NCBI GenBank assembly: GCA_022925895.1
Contig: JAKSYS010000438.1
Coordinates: 1-52,518 of the forward strand
Length of the DNA stretch: 52,518 nucleotides
Direction: 5' to 3'
Source: Fragilaria crotonensis
Lineage: Eukaryota; Bacillariophyta; Fragilariophyceae; Fragilariales; Fragilariaceae
The translations under genes were made by a program, and so were the position numbers. This document shows positions 32,105 through 41,451 of this stretch, piece after piece. The notes under the pieces were generated by a model, which did not search any database, was not told the origin of the DNA, and saw only the letters and a list, made by a program, of their open reading frames with translations. The number at the start of each line of letters is the position of its first letter. The first letter of the stretch is position 1.

Positions 32105-32490
32105 GGCTTGGACCACCCATTACCCACCCATGCTTCGTACGGTCGAGCTCGGACCACCCGTTACCCACCCACGCCAACTAAGTCGTACCCATACCCACCC
32201 ATTACCCGTTGCCCACGGAAAAAATTTCCTGGTCTACTACGCAACACGCGAGCACAGTAGGCACTCCGCGTACTATAGCACGCTTCTACTAGAGAAGTCA
32301 CTACTGTACAAGGTACTGGAGCACTCTATAGCTACTAGCTACAGTATCGGAGTACTGGAGTGCAATGGTCGATTCGAGTGGGAAGGTTGGACCACCCATT
32401 ACCCACCCACGCGTTGTGCAGTCGACCTCAGACCACCCATACCCACCCACCACTGGTTGGGCGTGCCCATACCCACCCATTATCCATGGG
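32105..32490. repeat. CCCA-rich repeated module
   Basis: A module of about 105 bp beginning TTGGACCACCCATTACCC and ending near CCCATACCCACCCATTA occurs twice in direct orientation (about 32108-32215 and 32384-32490). Inside each copy the word ACCCACCCA recurs several times. From about 32486 to 32535 the complementary words GGGTATGGGTGGG and GGGTACCCAG follow, so this end can fold back on the C-rich strand. Confidence 0.7.
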
Positions 32491-33497
32491 TATGGGTGGG
32501 TACTGGGTATGGGTACCCAGTGCGGGTACCCAGTGCAGGACTCTGCTGCAGACTACTGTCTCCAAATTGTTGTTGAATAAAAGGCACCTCATTAAGGAGT
32601 GTATACTGTATTCCTTCCGGACTTCCATATTTCATTCATTCCTGGGCAACACATAGGTCTACTAGTCTACATTTACTTGTACATGTACATAGCATTGGGA
32701 CAGGTGATGAAATGAAAAATCTCGTGACGAGTCCTTTGGTAGAGTCGTGTGTAGTAGTACAATGTACAAGGACCGGACTGCGCAGTCGAATTCGGGTGTC
32801 CGGTAGTTTTCTGGAGTACTTGTACGACGCACGACGCTGCAAAGGAAGTGAGCAGTGGTGCAATTCAGGATTCAGGGCACCGGGCACCGGGCACCGATTG
32901 GAAAACGAGGAAACGGCGCTGAAAGGTCCGGTAAATTACCAGTTGGGTCCAGGTTGAACATAGCTAAATGTATGATTTGCGCCACATTCCCTTCCAAAAC
33001 TACCAGTACACTGAATGAGAGGTACTCCCTACACTGACGTACTCCGAGCGTTAACCAGTAATGTACTCGAGTACTATCCAGCTTGCTGAGTAGAACTCGG
33101 TATCGATGCACAGCTTTGTACTGTACTCCACTATAGAGTATTTCATTTATTTTGTCAATGGTATCCAGTCATGCACGCCGCAGAAAGTTGTGTCATGCGA
33201 GTGCGACAAGAATTTTCTGATTCCAGGAAGAAGGCAGTCACGCGTGTTAATGGGGGGAACGGCGATGCCCATGCCTCCCTGACTGACCGAGTATAAACTA
33301 GGTATGATGCTTACACATAAACCGTCGCTTGAGTCTTTCACTCCGACTTTCCACATATTGTACTCCCGGAGTATAACGTTGATTTATGTACTCGTCGTAT
33401 TTGTCCTTTACTGACCGACAGCAAGGAACTCGGCGACGCAGAGCAATCTGCTATCTACAATCTGCAATCTACAAAGGCATAATCTAAAATCCCCAAG

Positions 33498-35593
33498 ATG
33501 ACTTCCGCGAAGGAGAAGAGAGTTCTGAGCACTGTTGATGTTGCTGTTGATGTTGCTGTTGATGGCGCTGTTGATGGCGCTGTTGATGGCGCTGTCGATG
33601 GCGCTGTTGATGTGTCTGTCGATGCTGCTGTGACTGTGACTGGTTTGAATAAAAGCAACAAGAGACGTCGATTGAATAATTCAAGTGCTGAAGATGGCGA
33701 TGGAGGTGGCGAGATGTTGACGGACAGTAACCTTGAAATGGATGTTAATGCTGGTACTGATATCGAGGGCGCCTCTGTTGATGTCAGTACTTGTGGCTCT
33801 AGTAGCGTGGCGTTGTGCATGGATGTGTTCTCGATTGTCATGTCGATGTTGAGTCCACGAGACATGCTCCGCTTATCGCGCTGCTCCAAGTCCCTCATGA
33901 ACATGGTGACTCACGAAAACGTTGTCAGGAATACCATCATGGTAGGAGGTCATGCCAAGAAGTCATTGAAGGCTATCTTGGACCTATTGCGAGATCGAAA
34001 GATATACTTTCCATCCCCGATGCGCTTGCTGAGGATCGCCTGCGGGCTCAAATGCGAAATTCCAGGATGTTCCAAGACAGTCCACACCATCCGATCTCAT
34101 TATGGAGTGTTTTGTTGTTCCACGTAAGTTCGTATGCTCAATGATTCATTGAATGAACCTCCAACGTTCGTCCATTGATTTATCAACAAATGACTCATGT
34201 TAATTTTATGTACTGTGCATAGCAGGTGCACCCAGCAGGAGGATACAACATTCTCGATTTCCTTGAACTCCGACACGTGGTCAACGAACGCTACACTAAG
34301 GGACATCGTCAATCACGCACAGACCTGCAGTTACATCTTTCAGCGGAAAGCGAGCGTCTGGCGCTCGCCTTGGAAAGCATTAGATGGGGAACGATGCGGC
34401 CCACTTGTTACTATGGATGGAATCCAGGCGTGCCTCGAAAAAAATCAGACATTAGTTGAATATATTTCAAGCCTGGATTGTGAATATGACTCTGACCTCC
34501 TTGGCGCTCTTCTGAAACTGGACGAGTCTACAACTGAGAAGGCTGCAGTCAATGAGGAAAGGGAGAAAGAGGAAAGAGAGAAGCGCGTGAAGCTCTTTCG
34601 AATTCAGAAGGCGGAAAAGCTAGAGGAAGTACTCGCCAAGGTTGAATCAATCCTTGACCCTCGTTGGAAGAATTTCGCCTTGCGCAAGTATTACTATTCG
34701 ACAGATGGTTGGTCAAGATTCCGTGATTTTCGAGGTGAGTAAGCTCACGTTTCGAATATATTGCTATACGCCACCACAATACATGCCATCGATTGTTCAT
34801 GCTGGAATTCTTCCTCCTTTCAGATACCTTCGAATACAATCCCAAGTTCGAGAGTCAACTTATGCGCAATGTGGAGTTGCTGGACAAGGCGATGCATGCC
34901 CCTTCTCGGTTTGGAGTCCAAAAGAAAGTCACGAAGATGGCAGATGCTATTGACAAGGTGTTTGAGAGAATCTTCGACAAGGGCTTTCACGACTTCTCCT
35001 TCCTTTCCAGCGACAAGGATGGTGAACCATTTGAGGCTTATTTGCGGGATTATATGAAGGAGAAGTTCAACGTGGAAGACTGGCTTTTGAGTCTTGATCA
35101 GCACGATATCGATAAACTTGAAGAGTATGGTCCCCTTGTGGCTTTGGCATGCAAACTCACAGGAGAAAAGGCGAGACCCTGGAGAGCTCCCCCTTGTTTT
35201 TCCGTCGCGGTTGTGCCATACATTAAACTGCCGGACAAAAAAGAGACGGACGAGGACTTTGCTCGTGCGTTGTGGACTCTGAAAACCTATGAGCGCGAAT
35301 GTCCATCATTCAGTCAGCGTTGCCGCGCAACGTTCGAGTACACTGTACAAGCGTTCAAGACTCTCCGGCCACGGATCATGGACTACTTGAATCATCCTAC
35401 CACCGTAGCATTTCTTGCGCTTCCGCAGGGACGCAACGAGTCGTGGTTGAGGGTGAAGCGAGAAGAACTGAATAAAGTGTGGACTGATCGCGAACTCTTA
35501 ATGCATTTCCTTCATGACGATGTTGACTTTGAAGAGTTGCGCGCAGAACAGGCTGCAGGAGCAGAGCTGCGTTGGCTTGGAGGTCATTGGTAA
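33498..35593 (+). CDS. F-box-like protein, three exons
   Basis: Exons 33498-34123, 34226-34734 and 34824-35593 join in frame to 634 residues. The start is ATG at 33498. Residues 13-46 are Val-Asp-Gly-Ala-type repeats, followed by an NLS-like KRRR and an acidic stretch. An F-box-like helical segment lies at about 104-150 (CMDVFSIVMSMLSPRDMLRL). It is followed by a Cys/His patch near 182-208 (CGLKCEIPGCSK, then HYGVFCC), an arrangement I associate with diatom F-box-type proteins. The second exon has a Glu/Arg/Lys coiled coil (EEREKEEREKRVKLFRIQK). The third is helical without a known domain. F-box proteins recruit substrates to SCF ubiquitin ligases; that role is inferred only from the weak F-box match. 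Confidence 0.75.
33534..33635 (+). repeat. In-frame 12-bp minisatellite (Val-Asp-x-Ala)
   Basis: Tandem units of about 12 bp such as GCTGTTGATGGC keep the reading frame and encode VDVA, VDGA and VDVS repeats at the N-terminus of the F-box-like protein. Four adjacent GCTGT(T/C)GATGGC units are nearly identical, so copy number may vary between strains. Confidence 0.85.
34124..34225 (+). other. Intron 1 of the F-box-like gene
   Basis: 102 bp, donor GTAAGT and acceptor TAGCAG. Both AGs of the tandem NAGNAG acceptor keep the frame; using the first adds one Arg. The upstream frame stops inside the intron and the downstream frame continues, which supports splicing. Confidence 0.8.
34735..34823 (+). 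other. Intron 2 of the F-box-like gene
   Basis: 89 bp, donor GTGAGT and acceptor CTTTCAG after a pyrimidine-rich stretch (TTCCTCCTTTCAG). Joining restores a continuous frame (codon split 1+2, giving Asp). Confidence 0.85.
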
Positions 35594-36144
35594 CACTGTA
35601 CAATAGAATATTCTTGATGCGTCTCGGAGTGACATTGTTATCTCTCTGTACACTGTTTCTATTGGCTTGGTACTCTGGACCCACTGATGCAATCTTTGCA
35701 TGTGACCAAGCCTTCATGAAACTGCACTGATACCGCAAACACACCAAAACAATCCGAAAGCATGGGATATCGTAACATTCGCATTTACATTGTGCGTCAT
35801 CCAATACCTCGTTACCGCCTCCAGCTCTTTTAAGCGATACGGAAAGAACGATTCATGGAGGATATGATTCACCATGCATCCAAGTCTGCAACTACTACCG
35901 CTTTACCAAGAGAAGCACTAAACTTATCAAGCTTCCGACCCATGGTCACTAACGCAAGATGTATGGTACAAGGTCGTTTATCCCACAAGGAGTATAGAAT
36001 ATGCAATATGCCTGAGGGTCTGTGCTTCCAGGATGGACCAGCGAATGTTGACAAAAGACACGTCGATGCTTCGGATGGACGGGTGGTACCATCAGACAGC
36101 CACCAAGCAACAGAGCCGTCCAGTCCGGAAGAGTCCCATCCGAT
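35594..36144. other. Intergenic between convergent genes, no gene seen
   Basis: The short frames here (for example 35855-36163 plus) have no motif and overlap the 3' side of the cyclodeaminase gene. The span holds the 3' ends of two convergent genes. Confidence 0.55.
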
Positions 36145-36765
36145 TCAATCCACTTCCAACTGATCCAGAAGGTTGATATCAAGCATCTCTTCTTCCACAT
36201 CTCTGATTTCCTTAAGCAACATTTTGAGACGTTTCTTTTCATCCTCCGGTGGGTTATTGACCAAGACTGTTTGGTAGGCAGCTCTGGCGGCACCGGCCAA
36301 TTGATGTACACCAACCTTTGCGTCCGATGAAATGTTTGAATTGCAATGCGGCAGAAATTCTTGAATCTGCAAAATCAGGCCATGACACTGTTCTAAAAGA
36401 CTAGTAGGAATAGCAAGTGCTCGCTTTTCAATGGCAGCTTTCTCATCGTAACTCATATCGGTCTCCTTCCAAGTACGTTGCAGATCAGCATACGCCTCGG
36501 CATCATCATCGGCGAGTTTCAATAATCCATCGACATTAATGGCATCCATCAATCGTTGTGCTCGCAGTGCCGCTAAAGATTCCCCACCAACCGTTTGTTG
36601 TGCTTTGTTGCTGGGACGGTGATGCGTGTAAATGGCTGCCATGTTGGCCGCCGCAGCTCCCACAGCAGCCCCTACCGCAGCGGCTGCACCTCCACCCGGT
36701 GTCGACTGCTTTGCCGCCAAGGCATGGACAAATCTCCCAACTTGTTGACAGGATGTTGTACTCAT
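36145..36765 (-). CDS. Stand-alone formiminotransferase-cyclodeaminase C-type protein
   Basis: 206 residues from ATG at 36765. The N-terminal signature LAAKQSTPGGGAAAAVGAAV is the glycine-rich folate-binding loop of the cyclodeaminase domain (FTCD_C/FchA), found at the start of the all-helical enzyme. The rest is helical, with DDDAEAYADLQRTWK at about 85-100, the usual place of a conserved D-x-x-A-Y/F motif, and a Glu/Lys-rich C-terminus. Family members convert 5-formimino-THF to methenyl-THF and ammonia, or hydrolyse methenyl-THF to formyl-THF. No formiminotransferase domain is attached, so it probably works as the single-domain form. No targeting peptide is obvious, suggesting a cytosolic enzyme. 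The gene is divergent from the asparagine synthetase fusion (807 bp apart). Confidence 0.82.
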   Translation of the reverse strand: MSTTSCQQVGRFVHALAAKQSTPGGGAAAAVGAAVGAAAANMAAIYTHHRPSNKAQQTVGGESLAALRAQRLMDAINVDGLLKLADDDAEAYADLQRTWKETDMSYDEKAAIEKRALAIPTSLLEQCHGLILQIQEFLPHCNSNISSDAKVGVHQLAGAARAAYQTVLVNNPPEDEKKRLKMLLKEIRDVEEEMLDINLLDQLEVD

Positions 36766-37572
36766 GATTATTGCTGTTGATCGTTGTGTTTGTCCAAGGG
36801 ATTGATGTGTAAGGTGTGAGGGTACGCTGTCATGAACGTTCTTGGCAGCAGCCCAGAACTCGCCGCATTTTGAATTTTGGGTCTTGTACGTACTTACTAC
36901 TTACACCATATACCGGTACAGTGTGCCGTATGGCTGGGATGGCCTCTGATGGCTGGCCTGATGGCTGATGGCATCTTCCCATCGTACCTGGTACTTGTAC
37001 TATAGCACCAGGTACTTGTACTGAAATGGTCATGGTCATGGCGTCATGGCTAAATGGCTCTACGTGTAGTGGTACTTGATGTATCTACCGGAATGACCAA
37101 GAGCTACTGTGTACTGGCTTCCCCTGATATATCTTTGACGTTGTGAGCGCTGAGGTGACTGTCATTCATCCGGCATGAATCTTGCCTTTACGACAAAAAG
37201 TATTTGCATCACGAGACACGACGACACGACGCGAAGCTCACGCACATATATTATTTTGTGTGGCTGGAGGGAACCAATCATATCCGACGTCCGACAAATT
37301 ACAGATGGATTGCCGCATGCCACAATATGTCGGCAGGCAAACACAAAACTCACTTACCCAGCTACAAGTATCTATTTCCCCCCCACGTTGCAGTTTCCCG
37401 GACACGCTGACCCATCAGTTGTCAACAACAGTCACGGAGCTCACAATCATAGACTGCAGTACACATTTGGAGCAGAACAGAGAATTAAGATACGAGTACT
37501 CAGGACTAAGGAGTGCATCGACTCAATTACCATATCTGCATCTACCGGTAGATCAAAATCGACATTTGGATC
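36766..37572. other. Divergent intergenic region
   Basis: This lies between the cyclodeaminase start and the asparagine synthetase fusion start and should hold both promoters. A GTACCTGGT/ACCAGGTAC inverted repeat stands near 36985-37015. Direct repeats of GATGGCTG occur around 36940-36970. Frames at 37175-37736 overlap the start of the fusion gene in other registers and are not supported. Confidence 0.5.
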
Positions 37573-40500
37573 ATGCTGCTTCAATGTCGATCAAGCGCAC
37601 GGAGTGCGTTGTTGCGTTCACGCACACGCATTCCAAAGACAACGACAATGACAACGACGCAGAAACGCCAGTGCGGTTTGTTGGCAGCCATTCAAATCCA
37701 TGCAGACTCCACGTCTCACGCTCCAATTCTGAATGATCCTCATGTCTTGACCAGGGCGACTTCTACCATGACGCATCGCGGTCCCGATGGCCGTCATACA
37801 GCTTCCGGAACTCTAGGGACTCACAAAAAGAAGTGGGCCATGGGACATCAGCGTCTGGCCATTGTTGATCCCAATTCAAGAACTGCCGACATGCCATTCC
37901 TATTGAACTTTACTTCGGCTGCGTCGACAAACAACACTAATGGTAACATTAACGTTAAGCTCGCTGCAAATGGAGAGATTTACAATCACGATCAACTCTA
38001 CCAAACCTTGGTGGATCAACACGGATGGACCATGAAACGAATCAGCCATTCGGACTGCGAAGTAATCGGCCATGCCTGCGCTTGCTTGGGTCCCGAAGAA
38101 GCTGTCAAGCATCTCGATGGAATGTTTGCATTCGTCCTCTTTTCAGAGAACGCAAACGGCGAGGTCTCGGCCTTTGCCGCTCGCGATCCAGTGGGAATTA
38201 AACCTCTTTACTACGGGACGACTCTTGACTGTGCCAGTGCCTTCGTCTTTGCCTCGGAGCTCAAGGCGCTCGTCGGTGTTGTCGACCCTGCAACAGTGAA
38301 GGCCATACCGCCTGGTCACTACTGGACACCGGAAACCGGACTCGTTAGATATCACAAGCCCGCCTGGATGTTCGATCCAAACTTTACTCCATGGGAACAC
38401 CATAACCAGCCGTCAGATGAAGAGATCCGACAGGCGTTTCGAGCTGCCGTCTCCAAGAGAATGATGGCGGACGTAGATTACGGATTCTTCCTCAGCGGTG
38501 GAGTGGATTCGTGTATCGTGTCGCACGTCCTACTTCCAATGTATCGACAAGAAACCGGCGACGATCGTCCCATTCCGGCTTTCACAGTTGGTATGGAGGA
38601 CAGTCCGGACTTGCAAGCATCGGTCGCCATGGTCAATGCCTTGGGTGGCGAGCGTTATATTGATCACCGCACACGTACTTTCACTGGTAATGACGTCTTC
38701 GAACTTATTCCCAAGATTGTCTATCACATGGAAACGTATGAGGCAGAACTGATTCGAAGTGCCATTCCCAATTGGCTCTTGGCCGAACGCGCCGGTGCCG
38801 ACGTGAAGATGGTCCTGACCGGCGAAGGTGCCGATGAGCTGTTTGCCGGGTACCTCTACTTTATGGATGCCGAAACACCTGCCCAGATTCAAGGAGAATT
38901 GAAGAGAATTTATTCCATGTTGGGAGACATTAATCTACACCGCACCGACCGCATGACCATGGCCCACGGCCTAGAAGCTCGTGTGCCATTCTTGGACACT
39001 AAATTCACGGAACTTGCCATGTCGTTGGATCCGGCTCACAAGATTGTTGATCGGGAGGCCGTTGCCACCAACACCGAAGGACGTGAAAAGACCTTTTTGA
39101 GAAAGCTGTTCAAGGGACCAAATGAGAATGGTTCTTCGATCCCTCATCCTGTTCTCTGGCGTGCCAAGGCCATGCAATGCGAAGGTGTCGGAGAAGATTG
39201 GGTATCACAATTGCAACGCCAAGTGGCCGCCCAAGTCACTGATGCTGAAATGGCCAATGCGGCTGCCAAGTATCCGTTGCACACGCCTCATACCAAGGAG
39301 GAATTGTACTATCGACGCTTGTTCGAAGACTGCTTTGCAGGAATGGCACACGTGGTCAATCCCTGGGAAGGTGGATGCCGAGCTGCTGGCGCCGCGTGGG
39401 AGAGCGATTCCTACACTCGTGAAGGATTGGCCAATACCAACGTTTTGACACACGCCTTTCAAAAGAAATCAGCAGCTGCTTCGGCGTCTGGAGTTTCGCA
39501 GAGTCGGCCCTTTTCTACCTCGAGGAGAAACTTCTCCGCAATGGCTTCCCGATTGCAAGACAATGAATTCACGAAGAACGCAACGGAATATGGATACGGC
39601 TTATTCGAAGCATCGCTTACTGTTGGAGGCGATGATCGCAGTTTGATTGATGTAAAGACCGGAACCAACAAGTACCACATTAAGCCACATCCGATTGCCA
39701 AGAACGCCATCTTCCGTGGTAGCTGCACGTGCAATGCACCGACCGAGCGAGGGTACCAGGCCGCTGAGAAGCTGTTTGCAGAATTTGAATTCGCAAGCAG
39801 CGAGGATGCGGACCAAATGTTACAGGATGTCTTTGACGATCAACGAAGGCGCATCGCGGACTGTTTGCAGTTACCAGCTGGCGTCGAAGTCGTGCTGTGT
39901 CCTTCAGGATCGGACGCTGAGTACATTCCCATTGCTATTGCACGCGCCTTGAATCCTTCTGCCAAACGAATTGTTAACATTGTTACCCAACTCAAAGAGA
40001 TTGGTGCTGGTTCCTCAGTGGCTTCGGGCGGAGAATATTTCTCAACGCATGTTCCTCTCACAGGCCGCCTTCCTAATGGAGTCGACCGGCTAGATGGCTT
40101 TCGTGATCTTACCGAGATTTCGATTCCTGCTCGTGAACGCGATGGATCTGTCTTGGACGCGTCCAGCATGGCGGAACACCTTGCCCTTGAGGCTGAAAAA
40201 GAGGGAGCGTACACCATCGTGCACGGGGTGTTTGGAGGGAAGACTGGATTGCGGGATGAGGTGATGCCTCGCAGCAAGGATGCTGGGAGGACTTCTATTG
40301 GAGTTATCGATGCGTGCCAGGGCCGATTTTCGATTGAGGAATTACACGAATGGCTCGAGCAGGATTCGATCGTCTTGTTTACAGCCAGCAAGTTTTATCA
40401 GGCGCCGCCATTCTGCGGTGCTGTCCTCCTTCCTGTCCGGATTGCAGAGCAGTTACGTAGTTTGCCACCTCCAGAACCCCTTGAGATGTTAAGTGCTAGT

Positions 40501-41085
40501 GGGCTGGGCGGATTCTTGACCGACAAAGAGCTCCCCGAATGCTTGGACGGCTGGAAGCCTGTGCTTCGCACTGAAGGTCGTGGCAACTTTGGACTTGCGT
40601 TGCGCTGGGAGGCCGGTCTCGCTGGGATGGAAGCTCTTTCAAAAACTCCAGATAATCAGAGAGTTCAAGCAGTCGACGACTGGGCCTCTAAGGTAACAGC
40701 CTTTGTGCAGGCTCAGCCAGAGCTGGATGCGTGGTGTGTCGAACGGAGCATTGTCAGCATCCGTCTTAAAAAAAGCAGCAACGGTGGCTGGCTTGATATG
40801 AGTGAACTCAAAGATGTGTACCGCTACATGAGTCTCGACGTATCCAGCGCCGTTCCTCGCAGCGCGACTGCTGAAGAACGTGCCGCTTTGTCGGTGTGTT
40901 GCAACCTGGGACAGCCTGTCGATGTGGCCGATTCGCATGCGATACTGCGCATTGCGCTGGGCTCTGACTCGTTGGCACAATATCTTAATGATCCGGAAGG
41001 AACAGCGAAGGAAGATGAAGTCGTTGTGAGGAAGCTGGGACTTGTGGCGAAGTATTTGCAATCTCTTCAGAATAGCCCCCTCTAA
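37573..41085 (+). CDS. Asparagine synthetase (glutamine-hydrolysing) fused to a PLP-dependent fold-type-I enzyme
   Basis: One uninterrupted 1170-residue frame. Residues 1-33 are Arg/Ser/Thr-rich, like a mitochondrial presequence; a second ATG (Met26, 37648) leaves only eight residues before Cys34. Cys34 starts a class II glutaminase domain (CGLLAAIQ, HRGPDG at 68-73, a NGEIYNH loop). The synthetase domain has the ATP-binding SGGVDS at 308-313 and GEGADE at 417-422. Together they make asparagine from aspartate, glutamine and ATP. After about residue 620 comes a linker, then RPFSTSRRNFSAMAS (645-659), which reads like a second mitochondrial presequence. Residues about 660-1170 resemble aminotransferase class V-like enzymes: SGSDAEY, IDACQGR with Asp913, and TASKFYQAPP with the likely Schiff-base Lys940. 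Its substrate is unknown. A conserved open frame across the junction argues for a true fusion. Confidence 0.87.
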   Translation: MLLQCRSSARSALLRSRTRIPKTTTMTTTQKRQCGLLAAIQIHADSTSHAPILNDPHVLTRATSTMTHRGPDGRHTASGTLGTHKKKWAMGHQRLAIVDPNSRTADMPFLLNFTSAASTNNTNGNINVKLAANGEIYNHDQLYQTLVDQHGWTMKRISHSDCEVIGHACACLGPEEAVKHLDGMFAFVLFSENANGEVSAFAARDPVGIKPLYYGTTLDCASAFVFASELKALVGVVDPATVKAIPPGHYWTPETGLVRYHKPAWMFDPNFTPWEHHNQPSDEEIRQAFRAAVSKRMMADVDYGFFLSGGVDSCIVSHVLLPMYRQETGDDRPIPAFTVGMEDSPDLQASVAMVNALGGERYIDHRTRTFTGNDVFELIPKIVYHMETYEAELIRSAIPNWLLAERAGADVKMVLTGEGADELFAGYLYFMDAETPAQIQGELKRIYSMLGDINLHRTDRMTMAHGLEARVPFLDTKFTELAMSLDPAHKIVDREAVATNTEGREKTFLRKLFKGPNENGSSIPHPVLWRAKAMQCEGVGEDWVSQLQRQVAAQVTDAEMANAAAKYPLHTPHTKEELYYRRLFEDCFAGMAHVVNPWEGGCRAAGAAWESDSYTREGLANTNVLTHAFQKKSAAASASGVSQSRPFSTSRRNFSAMASRLQDNEFTKNATEYGYGLFEASLTVGGDDRSLIDVKTGTNKYHIKPHPIAKNAIFRGSCTCNAPTERGYQAAEKLFAEFEFASSEDADQMLQDVFDDQRRRIADCLQLPAGVEVVLCPSGSDAEYIPIAIARALNPSAKRIVNIVTQLKEIGAGSSVASGGEYFSTHVPLTGRLPNGVDRLDGFRDLTEISIPARERDGSVLDASSMAEHLALEAEKEGAYTIVHGVFGGKTGLRDEVMPRSKDAGRTSIGVIDACQGRFSIEELHEWLEQDSIVLFTASKFYQAPPFCGAVLLPVRIAEQLRSLPPPEPLEMLSASGLGGFLTDKELPECLDGWKPVLRTEGRGNFGLALRWEAGLAGMEALSKTPDNQRVQAVDDWASKVTAFVQAQPELDAWCVERSIVSIRLKKSSNGGWLDMSELKDVYRYMSLDVSSAVPRSATAEERAALSVCCNLGQPVDVADSHAILRIALGSDSLAQYLNDPEGTAKEDEVVVRKLGLVAKYLQSLQNSPL

Positions 41086-41451
41086 GCATAATGATTTTTG
41101 GTTGAAGTGAGGTCGAATCATCTACAGAGAGGTCACTAATTGTAGTAGTGCCCATCGACTACAATGGACAGATTCGCTATCGAAGCTGACCTTTCTTTCG
41201 AATGCTAGCCACAACAAAGGAAGTCACGGTTTGATTTACAAAATCATCTTCAACTCGTTGGTGTACTACGACTACTATCTGATTGAGGTGAAATGTAGCT
41301 AATGCTTGGCGTTCCAAATTGAAGTGAAAGATGCGACTTCAAAACTAAATTCGTTCCCAGATCGGAGGGGGCGCAATGACAGTGAAACAGACATCAGATT
41401 CTGCTAAGAGGGGCGATCCCCTCTGCTGACGGAAGGAGAGTCTTCAGAATC
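41086..41451. other. Intergenic between convergent genes, no gene seen
   Basis: 366 bp holding the 3' ends of the fusion gene and the PS-repeat gene. I see a GAGGGG-type C/G-rich stem around 41407-41424 (GAGGGGCGATCCCCTC), which could fold as a short hairpin. No coding frame. Confidence 0.5.

Larger units (their letters stand above)
30781..33497. other. Gene-free repeat-rich intergenic region
   Basis: No reading frame here has codon-like content or a recognisable motif. The overlapping frames around 32130-32660 simply translate the CCCA-rich repeat. The span holds the inverted-repeat unit, hairpins and repeats listed separately, plus many GTAC/AGTACT words. The last few hundred bases before 33498 must contain the promoter of the F-box-like gene, but I see no definite element. 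Confidence 0.55.

Noticed and set aside
32130-32656. Overlapping plus-strand frames
   Set aside because: They are translations of the CCCA-rich repeat and repeat the same words in several frames.
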